NCBI GenBank assembly: GCA_964394565.1
Contig: CAYMYA010000006.1
Location: forward strand, 1 to 40,150
Length of the DNA: 40,150 nt
Reading direction: 5' to 3'
Origin: CAIKHN01 sp964394565
Lineage (GTDB): Bacteria > Patescibacteriota > Patescibacteriia > UBA9934
How positions within the stretch are numbered: position 1 is the stretch's first letter; the number at the start of each line of letters is the position of its first letter. Under the pieces are notes generated by a model. It searched no databases. It saw only the letters and a program-made list of their open reading frames with translations, and was not told the DNA's origin. The translations under genes were made by a program, and so were the position numbers. Below, one piece after another: positions 31,079 to 37,700 of this stretch.

Positions 31079-31606
31079 ATGCGTATTCACGTTGGTTCAA
31101 CAAACCCAAATAAAGTTGGTGCGGTCCAGGATGTGCTCGCAACATACCCGGTGTTTGTTGGTGCAGAAATTCTTGGTATGGAAGTGGATTCCGGCGTTTC
31201 TGAGCAACCGTCGTCGCTTGCGGAGGCGATTGCGGGGGCGACCCAACGGGCGAAAGCGGCATTTCCTGGTGCGTATTTAGGCATTGGGCTAGAGGCGGGA
31301 ATGATAGAGACGCCTGGGGCGGGGCCGATGAATATACAGATTTGTGCAATCTTTGACGGCACAAGGGTGCATCACGGGTTCTCTTCAGCGTATGGGCTGC
31401 CGGAACATGTTTCTGCGCTGATGCGTGACGAAGCAAAGACCATGGACGAAGCCGTTCATGATCTTTTTGCAAATCACGCGGGGCATTCGAGTAAAGAAAT
31501 GGGACTGATCGGTGTGCTTTCCGGTGGAAGAATTCTTCGGCGAGATTTGTGTCGTCAAGCGGTTGCGACGGCTATGATTCATATTCACGTGAATTCCGGA
31601 GTGTAG
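31079..31606 (+). CDS. DUF84 family inosine/xanthosine triphosphatase (YjjX-like)
   Basis: 175 aa. Opens with VGSTNPNKVGAVQDVL (about 5-20), the signature of the DUF84/YjjX house-cleaning nucleotidases, followed by SGVSEQPSSLAEAIAGA (about 38-54), LGIGLEAGM (about 68-76) and the late HSSKEMGLIGVLSGG. Such enzymes remove deaminated purine nucleotides (ITP, XTP). Length is normal. Starts 2 nt after the coiled-coil gene and is followed 9 nt later by the cobalamin adenosyltransferase. Confidence 0.9.
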   Translation: MRIHVGSTNPNKVGAVQDVLATYPVFVGAEILGMEVDSGVSEQPSSLAEAIAGATQRAKAAFPGAYLGIGLEAGMIETPGAGPMNIQICAIFDGTRVHHGFSSAYGLPEHVSALMRDEAKTMDEAVHDLFANHAGHSSKEMGLIGVLSGGRILRRDLCRQAVATAMIHIHVNSGV

Positions 31607-31615
31607 TTTTTTCGT

Positions 31616-32197
31616 ATGTCGGAAGCGCCAAGACTTGATGAACGCATTAAGGGGCGGAAGGGATATGGACTTCTTCAGCTTATTCATGGGCACGGGAAGG
31701 GGAAAACGACTGCTGCGCTCGGGCAGGCGATTCGTTGTGCTGGCGCAGGGAAGAACGTGTTGATTGTGTATTTCGATAAAGGGGGAGTGTCACATTATTC
31801 GGAACGTATCATACTTGATCAGATCGACGGGATCGATTATGTCGCCACTGGCCGTGACCGCATCGATCCGGTGACAAACCGATTTGATTTTTCAATCACG
31901 GAGGAAGATAGAGTCGAGGCTGCGCGCGGACTCGACGTCGCGAAGGCTGCGCTAGCGTCCGGCACGTATGATCTCGTCGTGCTTGATGAAATTCATTCGA
32001 CGCAAAACCTCGGCATGTTGACGGTGAGCGCGGTGATGGATGCACTCGCAGCAAAGGCGGAGGCGACGGAGGTGATTCTTACTGGGAGAAATCCGGCACA
32101 GGCGTTTTTGGATGCCGCGCATTTGATTACCGAGATGCGTTTAGAACGTCATTATTTTTATTCCGGTGTACCAGCGCGAGAAGGGCTCGATTACTAA
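31616..32197 (+). CDS. cobO: Cob(I)yrinic acid a,c-diamide / cob(I)alamin adenosyltransferase (CobA/CobO/BtuR)
   Basis: 193 aa. Transfers adenosyl from ATP to reduced corrinoid, making adenosylcobalamin. Visible: LIHGHGKGKTTAALGQAIR (the P-loop HGxGKGKTTAALG, about 23-41), VLIVYFDKGG, LVVLDEIHSTQNLGML (about 121-136), LTGRNPAQAFLDAAHLITEMR (about 157-177). Since no corrinoid synthesis genes are visible, it probably activates salvaged B12, most plausibly for NrdJ 2 kb upstream. It follows the DUF84 gene by 9 nt. Confidence 0.9.
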   Translation: MSEAPRLDERIKGRKGYGLLQLIHGHGKGKTTAALGQAIRCAGAGKNVLIVYFDKGGVSHYSERIILDQIDGIDYVATGRDRIDPVTNRFDFSITEEDRVEAARGLDVAKAALASGTYDLVVLDEIHSTQNLGMLTVSAVMDALAAKAEATEVILTGRNPAQAFLDAAHLITEMRLERHYFYSGVPAREGLDY

Positions 32198-32244
32198 GTT
32201 TTTTTACGTGTGGATACTGCCCTTTCTCATTCCGATTTCCTGAG

Positions 32245-32250
32245 TATACT
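32245..32250 (+). promoter_or_regulatory. -10 box TATACT before the acidic gene at 32275
   Basis: TATACT 24 nt before the ATG gives a leader of about 18 nt containing CTAGGA, one of the few Shine-Dalgarno-like sites in the window. Confidence 0.5.
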
Positions 32251-32274
32251 AAGCCGGTAACTCCTAGGATTTTT

Positions 32275-32703
32275 ATGACGATTGATGAAATTCTCACCCA
32301 AGTACGCGAAAAGCATGATGTCATTGTTCGCGATAAAACATTTCACCCGCGCACGTTTGAAACTGCAGTGCTGGACACTGGAGAAAATATTTACTGGGTA
32401 TATGGGCAGGATGGTATGTGGTTGTCGCTCGATCCCGGTGGTGAGGAAATTGTACAATTTGAAGATATCAACGAAGAGCTTGAGCCAGAAGACGATGTCG
32501 TGGTGTATGGTGGTGACGATTACGAATTTTCGTATGAAGGATCTGCAACATTGAAAGACGACGATACCGCTGCGCTTTTCCGATTCCGTGAGTTTGAGAA
32601 TGCGAATGGTATGCGCTTACGTTTGACGGAGGACGAAGGGAACGGCGATAAAACAGTATCCTTAGGATTTTTGGTGACAGAAGAAGAGATCCAGGAAGCG
32701 TAG
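32275..32703 (+). CDS. Unknown acidic beta-rich protein
   Basis: 142 aa, strongly acidic. The central part (about 28-75) alternates short strands (FETAVLDTGENIYWVYGQD, MWLSLDPGGEEIVQFED) in a way that recalls DUF4178-type small beta domains, but I cannot confirm this. No membrane or signal segment. It has its own promoter and a weak ribosome site and precedes the penicillin-binding protein gene by 74 nt. Confidence 0.65.
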   Translation: MTIDEILTQVREKHDVIVRDKTFHPRTFETAVLDTGENIYWVYGQDGMWLSLDPGGEEIVQFEDINEELEPEDDVVVYGGDDYEFSYEGSATLKDDDTAALFRFREFENANGMRLRLTEDEGNGDKTVSLGFLVTEEEIQEA

Positions 32704-32776
32704 GAGTGGAGAGAGGCAAGTGGGGAGACACTGGGCGCGAGTGAGAGTGAACGTGGGTGAGTTTTCGATATCGCGT

Positions 32777-34750
32777 ATGGCACTGTTGCGAGAACGTGAT
32801 GGAGGAATGAACGGTCGGCGTCTGCGGACGCTCCGTTTCGGCGTCTTTCTTGCGTTTGGGGTATTGTGGGGAAAATTGTTTGTTCTACAGATCGTTTCTG
32901 CCCAATATTATCAAGATCTCGCAAATGAAAAATATTCACTGTACGAACAGTTAGTTCCTGAGCGTGGCAAAATTCTTGTTCACGATTTTGATGACGTCAC
33001 AGAATATGAAGTTGCCACGAACGAGCCGCGTGCCTTTATTTTTTCCGATCCCCGAAAAATTACTCAGCCCGTGGAGGCGGGGAAACGCATTGCTCAAGCC
33101 TTGGGGTGGGAAGGTGTCGAGGATTATGATCGTGTTGCGCTCATTGAAAGTCTTCGCGGGCAAGGGAAGCAGGATGAAGCTGATGCACTGCTCTTGCTCG
33201 ACGAATGTGCACCATCTGCTTCGGCAGCGCTACCTCCGGTTTCCATGGATCCGATTGTTGGGGAAGACGGAGAGATCGTTGTCGTTGAAGAGCCTGTCGA
33301 TATCGCGCCAGGAGAACTATGCGCAGCAAAAGAGGCTGCCGTAGCGAAGATTACGGATTTGATTGCGCGCTTGGGAAAGTCGACCGATCCGTACGAGCCT
33401 GTCGCGCAACATGTGGATGCTGATGCATTAGATCGTGTGCTGGCGCTCAATATTGATGGCATCGCGTATGTACTGAAGGATGCTCGTTCATATCCAGAAC
33501 CGGGGTTTAGTGGGCAAGTGTTAGGGTTTATTGGACGTAATAGCGACGACGAGCCTGTTGGGCAATATGGCGTTGAAGGGTATTTTGAGGATTTTCTTGC
33601 GGGCACGCCGGGTGTTCTCGCGTCGCAGGCAGATTCCTCCGGTTCGTGGATTGGTGTAGGGAGTCGAGCATACACCCCAGCGATTGATGGCGGTTCGCTG
33701 CTTCTCACTATCGACCGCACTGTGGAATACACGGCGTGTGCGATGTTGAAGGCTGGGGTAGAAAAATTTGATGCCGATGGTGGTTCCCTCGTCATCGTCG
33801 AGCCATCAACGGGGCGTATTTTAGCGATGTGCGGTACGCCGGATTTTGATCCAAATGCGTTTGGCCAGGTGGAAGATATTCAGGTGTATAACAATCAATC
33901 AATTTTTACCCCGTACGAGCCGGGCTCTATTTTTAAACCGTTTACCCTTGCGGCTGGGCTCGATACGGGCACGATCACGCCGAATTCGCTCTTTTCTGAT
34001 CCGGGATTCGTGCATGTTGACGATCGCACTATTCAAAATGCAAACGATAAAACGTATGGCACGATTGCGATGACGACAGCGCTGGAAGAATCCGTGAATA
34101 CCGCCATGGTTTGGGTGATGCAGCGTACGGGTAAGGACACGTTTGCGCAGTATGTGAAGGATTTTGGGTTCGGTACGCTTTCCGGCGTGCAATTGAATGT
34201 TGAAGTCGCGGGAACGATTGATTCGTTGGAGCGGAGCGGTGAGGTGTTTGCGGCGACGGCGAGTTTCGGGCAGGGCATTACCACAACGCCGCTGCAAATT
34301 GCGCTTGCGTATGCTGCCATTGCGAACAAGGGTGTGCTCATGACGCCCCGCATTGTTGATGAGATGCGGTATGCGGACGGAACGGTGGACAAAATATTAC
34401 CGAAACCGGTTCGACAAGTCATTGATTCAAAAACTGCGGTGACGCTTTCTGGTATGTTGGTATCCGCAGTCGAGAATGGGCATGGCCACCGCGCTGGCGT
34501 GCCGGGGTACTGGGTTGCTGGTAAGACGGGTACGGCGCAGATTGCACAGGGCGGTGTGTATTCCGAAACGGCGTTCAACGGTTCTTTTGCGGGGTTTGCA
34601 CCGGTGGACGACCCAAAATTTGCCATGGTGGTGAAAATTGAAAACCCGAAATCAGATCATATTTTGTACGCTGAAAGCACTGCAGCGCCAATTTTTGGCG
34701 AAATTGCGAAGTATTTACTGCAGTATTACCGTATCGCTCCAACGCGGTAA
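32777..34750 (+). CDS. Class B penicillin-binding protein (FtsI/PBP2-like transpeptidase)
   Basis: 657 aa from the ATG at 32777; ATGs at 32720 and 32807 are alternatives. One membrane helix (about 20-41) precedes a dimerisation domain (about 50-290) and the transpeptidase domain. Catalytic motifs are complete: SIFK (S384-K387), SVN (S439-N441) and KTGT (K583). It cross-links peptidoglycan at the septum or side wall. The dimerisation domain holds an unusual acidic insertion (about 130-195, with DECAPSASAA and GEDGEIVVVEE) containing two Cys, near residues 138 and 181. Upstream of the murF-like ligase and tsaC, probably one envelope cluster. The name ftsI is likely but PBP2 cannot be excluded. 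Confidence 0.88.
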   Translation: MALLRERDGGMNGRRLRTLRFGVFLAFGVLWGKLFVLQIVSAQYYQDLANEKYSLYEQLVPERGKILVHDFDDVTEYEVATNEPRAFIFSDPRKITQPVEAGKRIAQALGWEGVEDYDRVALIESLRGQGKQDEADALLLLDECAPSASAALPPVSMDPIVGEDGEIVVVEEPVDIAPGELCAAKEAAVAKITDLIARLGKSTDPYEPVAQHVDADALDRVLALNIDGIAYVLKDARSYPEPGFSGQVLGFIGRNSDDEPVGQYGVEGYFEDFLAGTPGVLASQADSSGSWIGVGSRAYTPAIDGGSLLLTIDRTVEYTACAMLKAGVEKFDADGGSLVIVEPSTGRILAMCGTPDFDPNAFGQVEDIQVYNNQSIFTPYEPGSIFKPFTLAAGLDTGTITPNSLFSDPGFVHVDDRTIQNANDKTYGTIAMTTALEESVNTAMVWVMQRTGKDTFAQYVKDFGFGTLSGVQLNVEVAGTIDSLERSGEVFAATASFGQGITTTPLQIALAYAAIANKGVLMTPRIVDEMRYADGTVDKILPKPVRQVIDSKTAVTLSGMLVSAVENGHGHRAGVPGYWVAGKTGTAQIAQGGVYSETAFNGSFAGFAPVDDPKFAMVVKIENPKSDHILYAESTAAPIFGEIAKYLLQYYRIAPTR

Positions 34751-34785
34751 TGTTTCTCTTATTTCTCACATTTCCTTTCGTCCGT

Positions 34786-34791
34786 TACACT
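34786..34791 (+). promoter_or_regulatory. -10 box TACACT before the murF-like gene
   Basis: TACACT ends 9 nt before the ATG at 34801, favouring it over an in-frame ATG at 34750 that overlaps the previous stop. Confidence 0.55.
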
Positions 34792-34800
34792 GTTGCGCAT

Positions 34801-36087
34801 ATGAAACGAATCGTCATTGTTCTTTTGCAGTTCCTTGCGAAACGCCAAATCGCGCGGTTTCAGCCAAAGGTGATTGCGGTGACGGGGAGCGTGGGGAAGA
34901 CGTCGACGAAGCAAGCGATCGCCCTTGTGCTTGGTTCGATGTATTCGGTGAGAACTGCGGAAAAAAATTACAACAATGAATTTGGCGTGCCGTTGGCGAT
35001 TTTGGGCGAGCATAGCCCAGGGAAGCATGTGTGGGGCTGGGTCATGTTGATTGCGCGGCAGATGTTCGTGAAGACATTTCCAAAAGTCCTCGTGCTTGAG
35101 TATGGCGCGGACCGGCCAGGTGATATTCAAACATCATGCAATATTGCTATGCCGCATATTGGCGTGGTGACGGCGATCTCACCAGTGCATGTGTCCAACT
35201 ACCCGAATTTTGGTGCGCTTGTGGAAGAGAAGTCGGTGCTGGTAAAGAATGTTCCTCCTGATGGCGTCGTTGTGCTGAACGCGGATGACATAACGGTTGC
35301 ACAAATGCGAAAGAACACGGTGGGATCCGTGGTGACGTATGGAATATCTGGCCATGACGCTGCGATTACGGATATATATCCAAAGATTATTGAAATGAGT
35401 CTCGGTGCGAATGATGCATCGATCATCACGAAAGCATCGATTGTGGTCGATGGCGAGACGGTGAATATTGCGTTGCGCAATGTTATTGGCGGTGCGGCGA
35501 TTTCAGCATGTGCCGCGGCGTTGCTGGTCGCAAAAGTGCTCGATGTCCCACTTGCTCGCGCCGCAAAAGTGTTGAATGAGCACTTCACGTCGTTGCCCGG
35601 AAGAATGCGGCCGCTTGCCGGCGTGAACGGCGCGATAATTTTGGACGATTCATATAATGCCGCACCAGCATCCGTTGCTGCAGGGCTGGACGTTCTTGAA
35701 ACATTCAAAACGTTGCAACCATCCGCGCGGCGTATTTCCGTGCTCGGCACCATGGCAGAGCTTGGGCAGTATGCGGAGGAAGAGCATTCCACGGTTGGAC
35801 GAAGAGTTGCGCAGATCGCAGATATTTTCGTCGCAACCGGACCGTTGATGAACGCTGCTGCGGACGAAGCTATTCGCGCCGGCATGCGCCACGAACGCGT
35901 GGTACGTTGCGAAGATTCCGTCGAAGCCGGGCGTTGGCTTGCTTCGCATGTTCAGGCGGGAGACGTTGTGTTTATTAAAGGCTCCCAAAGCGCGCGCATG
36001 GAAAAGGCTGTGAAAGCTATCCTCGCGGACATCTCCCTCGCCCCAGATCTCCTCTGCCGCCAAGAAGAGTTTTGGCTGAAGCGCTAG
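34801..36087 (+). CDS. murF: MurF-like Mur ligase lacking the N-terminal substrate domain
   Basis: 428 aa. MurF adds D-Ala-D-Ala to UDP-MurNAc-tripeptide. The ATP loop VTGSVGKTSTK lies at residues 27-37, whereas standard MurF has it after about 100 residues, so the UDP-binding N-terminal domain is absent. It is replaced by a short basic hydrophobic segment (MKRIVIVLLQFLAKRQ). Further motifs: KNYNNEFGVPLAIL (about 57-70), LEYGADRPGDI, NADD, then the C-terminal domain with ILDDSYNAAPASV and LGTMAELG. The position after a penicillin-binding protein supports a wall role. Another Mur-like amide ligase function is possible. tsaC follows by 10 nt. Confidence 0.82.
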   Translation: MKRIVIVLLQFLAKRQIARFQPKVIAVTGSVGKTSTKQAIALVLGSMYSVRTAEKNYNNEFGVPLAILGEHSPGKHVWGWVMLIARQMFVKTFPKVLVLEYGADRPGDIQTSCNIAMPHIGVVTAISPVHVSNYPNFGALVEEKSVLVKNVPPDGVVVLNADDITVAQMRKNTVGSVVTYGISGHDAAITDIYPKIIEMSLGANDASIITKASIVVDGETVNIALRNVIGGAAISACAAALLVAKVLDVPLARAAKVLNEHFTSLPGRMRPLAGVNGAIILDDSYNAAPASVAAGLDVLETFKTLQPSARRISVLGTMAELGQYAEEEHSTVGRRVAQIADIFVATGPLMNAAADEAIRAGMRHERVVRCEDSVEAGRWLASHVQAGDVVFIKGSQSARMEKAVKAILADISLAPDLLCRQEEFWLKR

Positions 36088-36097
36088 GCGTTTTTTT

Positions 36098-36700
36098 ATG
36101 AAGCTCACCACAAATATTCAAGAAACCATCGAAGCCCTCCAACGTGGTGGCGTTGTGGTGTACCCCACGGAAACGTCGTACGGCATTGGCTGCGATGCCA
36201 CGAATGCCGATGCGGTGGCGCGTATTTTTGCAATGAAGGGACGGTCGTATGCAAAAGGAATCACGGCGATTCTACCGGCGGGATCGATGGGCGAGGAATT
36301 TGGCCTCATCGTTCCACCGGCATTGCGCGCACTTGCTGATACGCATTGGCCCGGACCGCTTACGATCGTGCTTCCCGTTGGTACATCGTCACCAATCGTT
36401 CCGGATTATTTTATTGACGGAACATTCGCCGTGCGCCGATCATCGCACCCAATCGCAAACGCACTCGTGGATGCTCTCGGTGTGCCCCTCGTCTCCACAA
36501 GCGCGAACATTTCCGGCGAGCCAGAGCTGTACAGTGCGCAAGATATTTTCGATCGCTTCAGCCGCGAGTCACTCCAGCCTGACCTCATCTTCGACGCCGG
36601 CACCATCCCATCTCGCCCACCTTCAACCCTCATCGCCTGGGACACCGTCGCCAAAAAGATTATCGTCTTACGCCAGGGGGAGATATGGATAGATTTATAA
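36098..36700 (+). CDS. tsaC: Threonylcarbamoyl-AMP synthase (TsaC/Sua5/YrdC family)
   Basis: 200 aa. Makes threonylcarbamoyl-AMP for the t6A modification at A37 of ANN-decoding tRNAs. Visible: GGVVVYPTETSYGIGCDAT (about 17-35), the FAMKGRSYAKGI box (KxR, about 47-58), HWPGPLTIVLP, FAVRRSSHPIA and the VSTSANISGEP motif (about 132-142). It lacks the extra C-terminal Sua5 domain, so it is the short form. Starts 10 nt after murF and is probably on the same transcript. Confidence 0.93.
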   Translation: MKLTTNIQETIEALQRGGVVVYPTETSYGIGCDATNADAVARIFAMKGRSYAKGITAILPAGSMGEEFGLIVPPALRALADTHWPGPLTIVLPVGTSSPIVPDYFIDGTFAVRRSSHPIANALVDALGVPLVSTSANISGEPELYSAQDIFDRFSRESLQPDLIFDAGTIPSRPPSTLIAWDTVAKKIIVLRQGEIWIDL

Positions 36701-36707
36701 TGAGATT

Positions 36708-37409
36708 ATGCCCGAATTAAGAAAGTTCAAAGGAGATGTTATTAGATTTTGTGTTGGAAATATCAACGAATTGTATTCTTCTATTTGGAGATTATGGTCG
36801 AAGGGAAATGAAGATTTTTATCTCGCTGTTAGGGATTCAGCGCATGTTGCTAAATTCAGTTTTCATCGCGTTGGTTGGCGTTTTGCGATCAACGAAAATA
36901 TACAACGAAGTAACCCTACGCAAGATCGAGCAATGAAAAAATGGCAACGCCCAGATGAATTTATACCTGGCTGGACGAGATGTCTTGGTATCATAATTCC
37001 TCCAAGAATTACTAAAAGACCGTTTAAGTCTTTGACGATTATTAATAAAGATTTAATTTTTATTGACCCACCATCTTCTAAAAGAAAGAAAATATTTAAC
37101 ATCATTATTTCACCAAAAATAACAGAGATTGACGAAGTGATACGTGGTGTCACAAAAAATTCACAAATTTTAGGTTGTTTGAACTTAAAAAATGAAAAAG
37201 TTTGGCTAGTATGTTTTGAAGAGGATTATTTGATAGAAGAGGAGAGTGTTGTCAAAAGTTTTTTTCATAAAACTAAAATTCACTTGAAACAAATTCAAAC
37301 AGACAATGGGATTAATAAAGCTTTTTTACATATGTTTTCTAACGAATCACCATATTTTATAACTGAAATTGAACTCGGTGGAGAGAATATCGAGCGAGAT
37401 TTAGTTTAA
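36708..37409 (+). CDS. Unknown AT-rich protein
   Basis: 233 aa, not recognised. Soluble, basic in the middle, without signal or membrane segments. It has an aromatic N-terminal region (YSSIWRLWSKGNEDFYLAVR) and LLINKDLIF-like strands (TIINKDLIFIDPP). Base use is far more AT-rich than the preceding tsaC, with many AAA, AAT and ATT codons, suggesting recent transfer. It begins 8 nt after the tsaC stop and ends before a GC-rich hairpin. Confidence 0.6.
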   Translation: MPELRKFKGDVIRFCVGNINELYSSIWRLWSKGNEDFYLAVRDSAHVAKFSFHRVGWRFAINENIQRSNPTQDRAMKKWQRPDEFIPGWTRCLGIIIPPRITKRPFKSLTIINKDLIFIDPPSSKRKKIFNIIISPKITEIDEVIRGVTKNSQILGCLNLKNEKVWLVCFEEDYLIEEESVVKSFFHKTKIHLKQIQTDNGINKAFLHMFSNESPYFITEIELGGENIERDLV

Positions 37410-37431
37410 TAGCAATAACTAGTTTTGTTTC

Positions 37432-37455
37432 GCCCCCGACATTGCTGCCGGGGGC
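37432..37455 (+). terminator. GC-rich hairpin after the AT-rich gene
   Basis: 7-bp stem GCCCCCG/CGGGGGC with a 10-nt loop followed by TTTCGG; the T-run is weak. It also lies just downstream of the minus-strand tRNA and may end both transcripts. Confidence 0.5.
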
Positions 37456-37472
37456 TTTCGGTGCCGAGCCAA

Positions 37473-37546
37473 TGGACCGGACGGGATTTGAACCCGTAAT
37501 TTCTGGTCTCAACTCAGACAAGGTTACCGATTACCTTCACCGGCCC
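37473..37546 (-). tRNA. tRNA of uncertain identity (anticodon reads UGA)
   Basis: Minus strand, 74 nt. Acceptor GGGCCGG/CCGGTCC (one G-U), D-arm AAGG/CCTT with a GG in the loop, T-arm ACGGG-TTCAAAT-CCCGT and discriminator A all look genuine. CCA is not encoded. The anticodon arm TCTGA-GTTGAGA-CCAGA closes with an A-C mismatch. It reads UGA (Ser), but the variable loop is only 4 nt (Ser tRNAs have a long arm), base 37 is G and the discriminator is A, all atypical for Ser. It could be a decayed or specialised tRNA. It lies downstream of glmS on the same strand, after a terminator. Confidence 0.7.
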
Positions 37547-37564
37547 CGGTTTAAGACTCGGCAT

Positions 37565-37606
37565 AAAAAGAAAAACAACAAACACGTTTTACGGCGTTTG
37601 TCGTTT
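37565..37606 (-). terminator. Rho-independent terminator of glmS
   Basis: Minus strand: 13-bp stem AAACGACAAACGC/GTGTTTGTTGTTT (two G-U pairs), 8-nt loop, then TTCTTTTT. It lies 94 nt after the glmS stop and about 20 nt before the tRNA. Confidence 0.85.
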
Positions 37607-37700
37607 CTCCTGAGACCAGAAGTAATTCCAATGAAGGAACCTTGCCTGCAAGAGAATAGTACCAGTTCGTTTTTTGTTCGTAAAGCTTCGTTGTGGATAT

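Noticed and set aside
37473..37621. Group I intron or split tRNA explaining the odd anticodon arm
   Set aside because: The tRNA is a normal 74 nt with contiguous arms. No intron-sized insertion or catalytic core is present.
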